The notes: generated by a model not told the origin, from the letters alone. 5,186 nucleotides of DNA from Clostridiaceae bacterium (GCA_012727625.1 JAAYGP010000378.1:1-5186); one strand, 5' to 3'; positions 1 to 4,512 are shown, counted from the stretch's first letter. Translations and numbers: made by a program.

Positions 1-514
1 CGCTAATATCGTGGGGAGGAGTAAATTTAACACCAAATTTACCGTTCTTCCAAATAAGGCAATGCCTGTAGCTGATACCGGGATAAAAGGAATAGGTATC
101 GGAGTTAAGACTTTCAGCAATCGCATGAATAAGCTCACAGGATTCCTCTGTGGTGATTTCACCTGAGCTGTAATCAAGCATTGTTTTTTCCCTGTAATTG
201 TCTTCACCGGATAGGGTAACAAGATTGCATCTGATGGCAATATCGCTGTCTTCCATCTGTATGCCCATGCTCACCGCCTCAAGTGGTGAGCGGCCTGTGT
301 AATACATTTTTGGATCATATCCAAAGACAGACAGGTTTGCTACATCACTTCCGGGTGGAAAATCATCCGGAATGGTTTTTACAATTCCCATCCTGCCGTT
401 TTTTGCAAGGAAATCCATATTCGGTTTACTGGCTTTTTCCAGAGGTGTTTTGCAATCCAGCTCCGGAATGGGGTAATCTGCCATTCCATCGCCTAATAAA
501 ACTATATATTTCAT
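1..514 (-). CDS. apgM: Cofactor-independent phosphoglycerate mutase, ApgM family (N-terminal part, runs off left edge)
   Basis: Cytoplasmic alkaline-phosphatase-superfamily enzyme that interconverts 3- and 2-phosphoglycerate using metal ions. Some clostridial members are annotated instead as a proposed homoserine kinase. The first 171 codons are present; the family is usually about 400 aa, so the C-terminal part lies left of base 1. Visible motifs are the N-terminal GDGMADYP (residues 8-15), where Asp9 is the expected metal ligand; the PLEKASKPNMD block (24-34); PPGSDVANLSVFGYDP (53-68), where Ser56 is the expected phosphorylated serine; and YTGRSPLEAVSMGI (72-85). These are diagnostic of ApgM rather than of the bacterial GpmI type. 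The start is the ATG at 514-512, preceded by AGGA four bases upstream. It lies 57 nt downstream of the OadG-like gene on the same strand with no terminator between, so co-transcription is likely. I infer a glycolytic or gluconeogenic role; a threonine-pathway role cannot be excluded because the downstream neighbours are out of view. Confidence 0.93.
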   Translation of the reverse strand, partial: MKYIVLLGDGMADYPIPELDCKTPLEKASKPNMDFLAKNGRMGIVKTIPDDFPPGSDVANLSVFGYDPKMYYTGRSPLEAVSMGIQMEDSDIAIRCNLVTLSGEDNYREKTMLDYSSGEITTEESCELIHAIAESLNSDTYSFYPGISYRHCLIWKNGKFGVKFTPPHDIS

Positions 515-571
515 TTTATCCTGCTTTCCATAAAATTGTAACTGTGTATCAGCTGGTTATGCTGCAATATA

Positions 572-922
572 CTACAGCCGTGTAAGAATATATTCGTTTC
601 TGCCCGCTACGTTCCATACAGATGTTGTGTGACCTGTTCTTTTTATGGATCTCACGCGCAATCCTGTGCTGCTGCCATGTGTGTAAGCCATAACAGCCGC
701 TGTTATAACCGCTACTGTTTCAGCTGATAAAGCGTTGGAGTATTCAGCTTTATTCTCAGCGGGAAAAGATATGGTACTGTTTGTTTCTGTACTGCTGGCA
801 TTATTAGTATTTATATCCCCGCTGCGGTTTTTGGAAACAAAGTATGAGAAAATAAAAACAATAACGCAAACATCTGCTAATAATGTGAATATTTTTAATG
901 CCGGACTTGAAAGGATATCCAT
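572..922 (-). CDS. OadG-like small membrane subunit (gamma/delta) of a sodium-pumping decarboxylase
   Basis: A 116-aa protein with the layout of the OadG/MmdD family, the small subunit that anchors and stabilises biotin-dependent oxaloacetate or methylmalonyl-CoA decarboxylase sodium pumps. Residues 8-29 form one hydrophobic membrane helix near the N-terminus. Residues 31-60 are a hydrophilic Ser/Thr/Asn-rich linker. The C-terminal part has ETVAVITAAVMAY (68-80) followed by RVRSIKR and SVWNVAGRNEYILTRL (101-116), the pattern seen at the end of clostridial OadG-like proteins. The start is the ATG at 922-920, decided by a perfect GGAGG seven bases upstream. No alpha (carboxyltransferase), beta (membrane pump) or biotin-carrier gene is visible, so the partners must be elsewhere or left of apgM. 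It is transcribed divergently from malic enzyme and probably together with apgM. The family call rests on topology and the C-terminal motif; which decarboxylase it serves cannot be told. Confidence 0.75.
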   Translation of the reverse strand: MDILSSPALKIFTLLADVCVIVFIFSYFVSKNRSGDINTNNASSTETNSTISFPAENKAEYSNALSAETVAVITAAVMAYTHGSSTGLRVRSIKRTGHTTSVWNVAGRNEYILTRL

Positions 923-954
923 TTTTGTACCTCCATATTGAATATTTAACTAAT

Positions 955-983
955 ATTATACCCGATAAAATTATCATAATAAA
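955..983 (-). promoter_or_regulatory. Candidate promoter for the OadG-like / apgM transcript
   Basis: Read on the minus strand there is a perfect TATAAT at 960-955 and, 17 bp upstream, a poor -35 match TTTATT at 983-978. A second possibility is the better -35 TTGACG at 996-991, but at a 17-bp spacing it meets only TAATTT. The perfect -10 lies 32 bp ahead of the start codon, leaving a leader of about 25 nt with the GGAGG site. The -10 is convincing; the -35 assignment is not. Confidence 0.4.
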
Positions 984-1073
984 CCCTTAACGTCAATAAC
1001 CAAAGCGGATTTTTCCCTTTGCGCCGCACAGGAATTGTTACTGTTCACACCCTGATTCAGTTACATACAGGTC

Positions 1074-1335
1074 AGATATTGTGCAATAGCAAAAACAAGA
1101 GCTTTATTTGCAAGAGCTGGCAGGTTAAATTCAGGCAAGCCGGAACTCGCAGAAATGCATATGGAAATAATAATGTATGTTGCGTATTTGCTTAAACAGT
1201 CGGCTTGCTATTCCTCGCTTCTCTTTTTACATCTCTGAGCTTCATTCCCGTTTTTAGACTTTTAACACCATAATTTTTAGGAGAAACTAATCTAAGCTTC
1301 ATTCCGCTAAAGTTTCCTTCCATTGCACAATATCT
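1074..1335. repeat. Pair of inverted 14-bp repeats (AGATATTGTGCAAT)
   Basis: AGATATTGTGCAAT at 1074-1087 recurs exactly as its reverse complement at 1322-1335, bounding 262 bp. The core ATTGTGCAAT is itself nearly palindromic, so the two copies could be duplicate operators for a dimeric regulator between the divergent genes. They could equally be the ends of a small non-autonomous mobile element. No clear target-site duplication is present: GGTC occurs at 1070-1073 and 1340-1343, but does not sit flush with both ends. Confidence 0.55.
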
Positions 1336-1413
1336 ATGCGGTCTTAATGACAACTTAAGCTGGTTGAGGTGTAAATGCTGCGCACAATTAAATTATTTTC
1401 AGCAAAAATTCCC

Positions 1414-1449
1414 TGCGTTATTGACGCAAAATGCCTAAAAGCATATAAT
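1414..1449 (+). promoter_or_regulatory. Promoter of malic enzyme, with a dyad over the -35 box
   Basis: TTGACG (1421-1426), a 17-bp spacer and a perfect TATAAT (1444-1449) make a near-consensus housekeeping-sigma promoter on the coding strand of malic enzyme. Transcription would begin near 1456, giving a leader of about 74 nt. The -35 box lies within an inverted repeat, TGCGT (1414-1418), five bases, ACGCA (1424-1428), placed where a repressor would block polymerase. The promoter call is strong; the operator role is inferred from position. Confidence 0.8.
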
Positions 1450-1492
1450 TTCATTGGAATGCGGCAATCATAGCTACATGAAAAATACTTAC

Positions 1493-1524
1493 AGGGATTT
1501 GTCCCTTAACCGATAGAAAGGGGA
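1493..1524 (+). promoter_or_regulatory. Malic enzyme leader: ribosome binding site and competing hairpins
   Basis: The ribosome binding site is AAAGGGGA (1517-1524), five bases before the ATG at 1530. Just upstream, AGGGA (1493-1497) can pair with TCCCT (1502-1506) around a four-base loop. The same TCCCTT (1502-1507) can instead pair with AAGGGG (1518-1523) and bury the ribosome binding site. The two folds exclude each other, so the leader could modulate translation. Both stems are short and this is a reading of base pairing only. Confidence 0.4.
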
Positions 1525-1529
1525 TTTTT

Positions 1530-2705
1530 ATGGATTATGCAAAAGAATCATTAAGGCTGCATGAAGAATGGAAAGGAAAGATTGAAGTTATTGCGAAAGT
1601 ACCTGTTTCAACAAAGGAGGACCTGTCCCTCGCATACACTCCGGGAGTGGCTCAGCCTTGCCTTGAGATTAAAAGAGATGTAAACAGAAGCTATGATCTT
1701 ACAAGACGTCATAATATTTGTGCTGTAATAACTGACGGTTCAGCAGTTCTCGGGCTTGGAGACATTGGTCCTGAAGCGGGAATGCCTGTAATGGAGGGGA
1801 AATGTGTACTTTTTAAGGCTTTTGGTGATGTTGATGCGTTTCCTCTTTGTATCAAATCCCAGGATGTTGATACAATAGTAAACACAATCTATCTCTTAAG
1901 CGGAAGCTTCGGAGGTGTGAATCTTGAAGATATATCAGCGCCAAGATGCTTTGAGATAGAGCGCAAGCTTAAGGAAAAGTGTGATATTCCCATATTTCAC
2001 GACGATCAGCATGGCACGGCTGTAATAACTCTCGCGGGTCTTACAAATGCGCTTAAAATTGTCGGTAAGGGAAAAGAAGATGTTAAAATCGTTATAAGCG
2101 GCGCAGGTGCCGCGGCTGTCTCCATAGCAAAGCTTCTTCTTGCGGACGGATATAAGCATATTATCATGTGCGACCGTTATGGCGCTATCTATGCTTCACG
2201 CAAGGAAGGCATGAACTGGATAAAGGAAGAAATGGCACTTGTTACAAATTCTGAGAACAAAAAAGGCACGCTTTCCGATATGCTTGTCGGCGCGGATGTG
2301 TTCATTGGTGTTTCCGCACCCGGCCTGGTCACAACGGAAATGGTCAGAACCATGAACAAGGATGCTGTTGTGTTTGCCTGTGCCAACCCGATTCCCGAAA
2401 TTTTCCCTGAAGATGCAAGGGCAGGAGGCGCAAGGGTTATTGCTACGGGACGGAGTGATTATCCTAACCAGATAAATAATGTTCTTGCTTTTCCTGGCAT
2501 ATTCAGGGGCGCTTTTGATGTTCGCGCCAGGGATATAAATGAAGAAATGAAAATCGCGGCAGCCCGCGCACTGGCCGATCTTATAAGCGACGACGAACTT
2601 AATGAAGACTATATAATACCAAAACCTTTTGATCCAAGGGTCGGTAAGGCCGTTGCCAGGGCTGTGGCGGAAGCGGCAAGGCGAACAGGTGTCGCACGTA
2701 TTTAG
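1530..2705 (+). CDS. Malic enzyme (oxaloacetate-decarboxylating, NAD(P)-dependent), short bacterial type
   Basis: Cytoplasmic enzyme that oxidatively decarboxylates malate to pyruvate and CO2 with reduction of NAD(P)+. The 391-aa length is typical of the compact bacterial form, which lacks the phosphotransacetylase-like C-terminal domain of MaeB. The N-terminal malic domain has AYTPGVAQPC (35-44) with the expected catalytic Tyr36, VITDGSAVLGLGDIGPEAG (66-84), and MEGKCVLFK (88-96) with the expected catalytic Lys91. Metal ligands are NLED (121-124; Glu123, Asp124) and Asp149 in HDDQHGT (147-153). The Rossmann domain starts with SGAGAAA (180-186) and has Asp205 at the end of its second strand; ANPIPE (275-280) and ATGRSDYPNQINNVLAFPGIFRGA (295-318) complete the active site. 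Cofactor preference cannot be settled by eye. The start is fixed by AAAGGGGA five bases upstream, and a near-consensus promoter precedes it. In clostridia of the thermocellum type it would be the last step of the PEP-oxaloacetate-malate-pyruvate shunt. Confidence 0.96.
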   Translation: MDYAKESLRLHEEWKGKIEVIAKVPVSTKEDLSLAYTPGVAQPCLEIKRDVNRSYDLTRRHNICAVITDGSAVLGLGDIGPEAGMPVMEGKCVLFKAFGDVDAFPLCIKSQDVDTIVNTIYLLSGSFGGVNLEDISAPRCFEIERKLKEKCDIPIFHDDQHGTAVITLAGLTNALKIVGKGKEDVKIVISGAGAAAVSIAKLLLADGYKHIIMCDRYGAIYASRKEGMNWIKEEMALVTNSENKKGTLSDMLVGADVFIGVSAPGLVTTEMVRTMNKDAVVFACANPIPEIFPEDARAGGARVIATGRSDYPNQINNVLAFPGIFRGAFDVRARDINEEMKIAAARALADLISDDELNEDYIIPKPFDPRVGKAVARAVAEAARRTGVARI

Positions 2706-2712
2706 CGGTTGA

Positions 2713-2735
2713 CAGTAAGGAACTTTCTGCTTTTT
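2713..2735 (+). terminator. Weak terminator-like hairpin after malic enzyme
   Basis: Eight bases after the stop codon, CAGTAAG and CTTTCTG (2713-2719 and 2723-2729) form a seven-position stem with one T-T mismatch around GAA, followed by C and TTTTT (2731-2735). The stem is short and AT-rich, so termination would be partial at best. Read-through into the DUF1858 gene is therefore possible. Confidence 0.3.
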
Positions 2736-2941
2736 ACCGTATGAAAGCTTAAATATCAGTGAAAGATGAGATGAATTGTTTTAATCAAAGTAAAACGCAT
2801 ACAGGCAGTAACTAAAAGGGAACAATACGGATATGGGATAAACGAAGAATACACATACGGGAAAAATAAAGCAGCAGTATTAATTTGTAAAGAACTGAAA
2901 AATAAGGAAACTCTACTGACAACACCAGAATATGGTCTGCT

Positions 2942-2978
2942 GCAGCTTCCAGCGGGTAAAATAGCGGGGCGAAGCTGC
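2942..2978 (+). repeat. Strong stem-loop upstream of the DUF1858 gene
   Basis: GCAGCTTC (2942-2949) and GAAGCTGC (2971-2978) form a perfect 8-bp stem, extendable by one T-G pair, around a 21-nt loop. The loop contains AGCGGG twice (2951-2956 and 2963-2968). No T-run follows, so it is not an intrinsic terminator. It lies 55 bp ahead of the start codon and could be a leader RNA structure or a protein-binding site. I do not match it to a known riboswitch class. Confidence 0.5.
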
Positions 2979-3020
2979 GAAAGACTGTTTGGACATGACA
3001 TCAATAATGAAATATATAAT

Positions 3021-3027
3021 GGAGGTG
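3021..3027 (+). promoter_or_regulatory. Ribosome binding site that fixes the DUF1858 start
   Basis: GGAGGTG is six bases before the ATG at 3034. An in-frame ATG at 2989 would add 15 residues that do not look like the family and has no such site upstream, so 3034 is the start. Confidence 0.9.
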
Positions 3028-3033
3028 AAAAAT

Positions 3034-3240
3034 ATGGCTAAGGTAACATCAGACATGATAATAAGGGAAGTGCTTGAAATAGATGAGGGCACAGCGCCTA
3101 TCTTTATGAAGCATGGTATGCACTGCCTGTATTGCCCATCTGCGTCAGGTGAGAGCATTAAGGATGCATGTGCGGTTCATGGGGTGAATCCAGAAGATTT
3201 GGTTAATGATTTAAACCAATATCTTGAAAGCAAAGGATAA
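3034..3240 (+). CDS. DUF1858 / prismane-associated redox-disulfide domain protein
   Basis: A 68-aa single-domain protein. It has the MAKVTSDMIIREVLEID opening (1-17), then FMKHGMHCLYCPSASGES (24-41) and DACAVHGVNPEDLVNDLN (44-61). This is the pattern of the DUF1858 family, whose short form is described as a hybrid-cluster (prismane) protein-associated redox disulfide domain. Cys31 and Cys34 form the CxxC pair; Cys46 is a third conserved-looking cysteine. There is no signal peptide or membrane segment, so it is cytoplasmic. No biochemical function is established to my knowledge; a thiol/disulfide or metal-linked redox role is inferred from the CxxC. No hybrid cluster protein gene is visible beside it. 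It sits alone between malic enzyme and the hydrogenase-type cluster, either read through from malic enzyme or driven from a promoter I cannot identify. The family call is firm, the role is not. Confidence 0.9.
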   Translation: MAKVTSDMIIREVLEIDEGTAPIFMKHGMHCLYCPSASGESIKDACAVHGVNPEDLVNDLNQYLESKG

Positions 3241-3262
3241 ACAGCATATATAAATGCAGAAT

Positions 3263-3311
3263 AAGCATACTAAAAAAATGTTCATTTTATGCTTGATACG
3301 CTAAGCATAAA
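3263..3311. repeat. Hairpin with a competing upstream arm, 3' of the DUF1858 gene
   Basis: TTTATGCTT (3286-3294) and AAGCATAAA (3303-3311) form a perfect 9-bp stem with an 8-nt loop. A third copy of the arm, AAGCATA (3263-3269), can pair with the same TATGCTT, so two folds compete. There is no T-run on the plus strand. On the minus strand a TTTTTTT tract lies eight bases beyond the stem, too far for a classical terminator. Confidence 0.45.
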
Positions 3312-3458
3312 CATGCAGGGAAACGTTAAAAAACCGGCGTTTTAGCGCGTGATTTGAAGTTTTGATTGACAAGTTCAGTTTGCGATTCAGGGCAAATTGT
3401 ATATAACCCGCCGGATGCTTCATATAAGCGCATTAAGCAAACCCGCATTTTATTAAAG

Positions 3459-3498
3459 AAAACAGACGGTAAAGCAAATTGCCGAGCCGTCTGTTTTT
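3459..3498 (+). terminator. Strong rho-independent terminator
   Basis: AAAACAGACGG (3459-3469) pairs perfectly with CCGTCTGTTTT (3487-3497) over 11 bp around a 17-nt loop, and the plus-strand copy ends in TTTTT (3494-3498). The A-run on the 5' side would make it partly bidirectional. It lies 218 bp beyond the DUF1858 stop codon and ends two bases before the -35 box of the next gene. It thus insulates the DRTGG/hydrogenase transcript from upstream transcription. Confidence 0.88.
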
Positions 3499-3500
3499 AA

Positions 3501-3529
3501 TTGACGCTTGTTGGGTTAAAGACTATAAT
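3501..3529 (+). promoter_or_regulatory. Promoter of the DRTGG / ATP-binding protein operon
   Basis: TTGACG (3501-3506), a 17-bp spacer and a perfect TATAAT (3524-3529) make a near-consensus promoter. Transcription would begin near 3536, giving a leader of only about 22 nt that still includes the ribosome binding site. The ATTGACGC around the -35 is shared with the malic enzyme promoter, but the dyad seen there is absent here. Confidence 0.82.
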
Positions 3530-3546
3530 TAAAGTACTATATCAAA

Positions 3547-3554
3547 AGAGGTGG
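3547..3554 (+). promoter_or_regulatory. Ribosome binding site that fixes the DRTGG-gene start
   Basis: AGAGGTGG lies just ahead of the ATG at 3558. The reading frame is open back to 3501, but that stretch is the promoter itself, so a longer protein is excluded. Confidence 0.85.
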
Positions 3555-3557
3555 CAT

Positions 3558-3914
3558 ATGAAAATATCCGACATAATGGAAATTTTACAAGGTGATATAC
3601 ATGCCTGCAAGGACAAGCTTGATCTGTTCATTGATTCAGCCTGCGGAGCAGATTTGATGAGTGATGTCATGGCTTTTTCCAAAGAAAACTCCATGCTGCT
3701 TACAGGCCTTATAAATCCGCAGGTGATACGGACAGCAGAAATGATGGACATTCAGGCTGTTGTTTTTGTACGCGGGAAAAAACCAAACTCTGATATGTGT
3801 GAACTGGCAGAGGAAAAGGGAATTGTACTTATGTCAACAAATCTGCCAATGTTCACTGCATGCGGTTTGTTATATAAAGCAGGTATATCAGGGAGTGGAA
3901 AAGCTTGTGGGTAG
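3558..3914 (+). CDS. DRTGG-domain protein linked to hydrogenase genes
   Basis: A 118-aa stand-alone DRTGG-domain protein. The body carries SACGADLMSDVMAF (27-40), LLTGLINPQVIRTAEMMDIQAVVFVRGKKP (47-76), and a C-terminal block with GIVLMSTNLPMFTACGLLYKAGI (88-110). This is the form found in clostridial and Thermotoga-type clusters beside anti-sigma-like ATP-binding proteins and [FeFe]-hydrogenase-like proteins. DRTGG domains also occur joined to CBS domains and in phosphotransacetylase-like proteins, where they are thought to sense a ligand; the ligand is unknown. There is no signal peptide or membrane segment. Several cysteines (17, 29, 81, 102, 117) are present, but no classical Fe-S spacing. 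Its own promoter and ribosome binding site lie immediately upstream, and its end overlaps the next gene, indicating translational coupling. A signalling or regulatory role in hydrogen or redox metabolism is inferred from context. Confidence 0.88.
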   Translation: MKISDIMEILQGDIHACKDKLDLFIDSACGADLMSDVMAFSKENSMLLTGLINPQVIRTAEMMDIQAVVFVRGKKPNSDMCELAEEKGIVLMSTNLPMFTACGLLYKAGISGSGKACG

Positions 3915-4347
3915 TATTATAAAAAAAGAATACCTGATACCGGCCAACGATTTTTCCATTGCCGGAGAAGCTTCCAGTAACGTAAGGAAGCTTCTGACCC
4001 AGCTTGGAGTTAATCCATCAATTATAAAAAGAACCTCAATAGCCATGTATGAAGCGGAGTTAAACGTAGTTATCCATGGTAACGGGGGAACGGCACTGGT
4101 TGATATATTTGAAGACAGAGTTGAAATTTTTATTTATGATGAGGGTCCGGGAATTGAAGATATTGAACTGGCAATGAAAGAGGGTTATTCCACCGCTCCG
4201 GACAGAATCAGGGAAATGGGTTTTGGTGCGGGGATGGGCCTTTCAAATATAAAAAAGAACGCAGACAAGTTTAAACTGGAAAGTGAACCGGGAAAGGGAA
4301 CAAAAGTTTATATTACAATGTATTTATCTCAGGATGGCAAAACCTGA
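3907..4347 (+). CDS. GHKL-type ATP-binding protein (anti-sigma factor / RsbW-like)
   Basis: About 146 aa, a single HATPase_c domain of the kind seen in anti-sigma serine kinases. The N box is YEAELNVVIHG (48-58) with Glu51 and Asn53. The G1 box is DEGPGI (78-83), followed by the clade-typical ELAMKEGYSTAPDRIREMGFGAGMGL (87-112), whose GFGAGMGL is the glycine-rich ATP lid. NIKKNADKF and the GKGT motif (129-132) complete the fold. The protein is soluble, with no sensor domain or phospho-acceptor histidine visible. The start is a GTG. I chose 3907 (GGGAG eleven bases upstream, giving an eight-residue lead before the conserved YLIPANDF); 3895, also GTG and in frame, would add four residues. Either choice overlaps the DRTGG gene (by 8 or 20 nt), so translation is probably coupled. 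Beside DRTGG and a sensory-type hydrogenase it is likely a signalling ATPase or kinase; its target is not in view. Confidence 0.88.
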   Translation: MGSIIKKEYLIPANDFSIAGEASSNVRKLLTQLGVNPSIIKRTSIAMYEAELNVVIHGNGGTALVDIFEDRVEIFIYDEGPGIEDIELAMKEGYSTAPDRIREMGFGAGMGLSNIKKNADKFKLESEPGKGTKVYITMYLSQDGKT

Positions 4348-4423
4348 GCTTTAAGAAGACATAAAATGTACTCCCTGGTGCCTATACAAGCTTAAGGGAT
4401 GGCGTTGCGTACACAAAAATTAG

Positions 4424-4451
4424 TTGAGCACAGCGTAAACCGTGGTATATT
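4424..4451 (+). promoter_or_regulatory. Possible internal promoter for the hydrogenase-like gene
   Basis: TTGAGC (4424-4429), 16 bp, then TATATT (4446-4451) preceded by TG one base away (an extended -10). It lies in the 224-bp gap after the ATP-binding protein and would give a leader of about 115 nt. No terminator is seen in the gap, so the hydrogenase-like gene may also be read from the upstream promoter. Confidence 0.35.
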
Positions 4452-4512
4452 TAAAGCTGCCGCTATAAAAAGTAATGGTTAGTAAACTGAAATTGCTTTA
4501 AGAAAACAACTC

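Larger units (their letters stand above)
942..1420. other. Divergent intergenic region without a convincing gene
   Basis: This is the non-coding stretch between the OadG-like gene (minus) and the malic enzyme promoter (plus). It holds a candidate minus-strand promoter near 955-996, a 14-bp inverted repeat at 1074-1087 and 1322-1335, an 8-bp inverted repeat GCAAGCCG at 1135-1142 and 1201-1208, and an imperfect 15-bp direct repeat at 1234-1248 and 1291-1305. A 43-codon minus-strand open frame at 1323-1192 has no good ribosome binding site. I see no tRNA, no rRNA and no riboswitch class that I recognise. Confidence 0.6.
2706..3033 (+). other. 328-bp gap with an ATG-less open frame and a stem-loop
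   Basis: No gene with a normal start is visible. One plus-strand frame is open for 88 codons from 2775 to the TAA at 3039-3041, but contains no ATG, GTG or TTG, and I do not recognise the translation. It overlaps the first codons of the DUF1858 gene in another frame. It may be a decayed gene remnant or a structured, purine-rich leader. I found no convincing promoter for DUF1858: a TATAAT at 3015-3020 touches the ribosome binding site and has no properly spaced -35. Confidence 0.5.

Noticed and set aside
283..585. 100-codon plus-strand open frame
   Set aside because: It lies antisense to apgM, whose motifs are unmistakable, and its translation looks like no family I know.
735..941. 68-codon plus-strand open frame
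   Set aside because: Antisense to the OadG-like gene, which has a GGAGG site and a family-like C-terminus.
1613..1620. AAAGGAGG inside malic enzyme
   Set aside because: A perfect ribosome-binding-site word, but it encodes conserved residues and no start codon follows at a usable distance.
1935..2386. Minus-strand open frames inside malic enzyme
   Set aside because: They shadow a strongly conserved coding region; no ribosome binding sites support them.
2709..2737. TTGACA just after the malic enzyme stop as a promoter for DUF1858
   Set aside because: No acceptable -10 lies 16-18 bp downstream; the bases are better read as part of a weak terminator hairpin.
2989..3020. TTGGAC with TATAAT as a DUF1858 promoter
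   Set aside because: The spacing is 20 bp and transcription would start within or after the ribosome binding site.
2756..3158. Two minus-strand open frames of about 80 codons
   Set aside because: They cross the DUF1858 gene or the purine-rich gap, and have no recognisable motifs or start signals.
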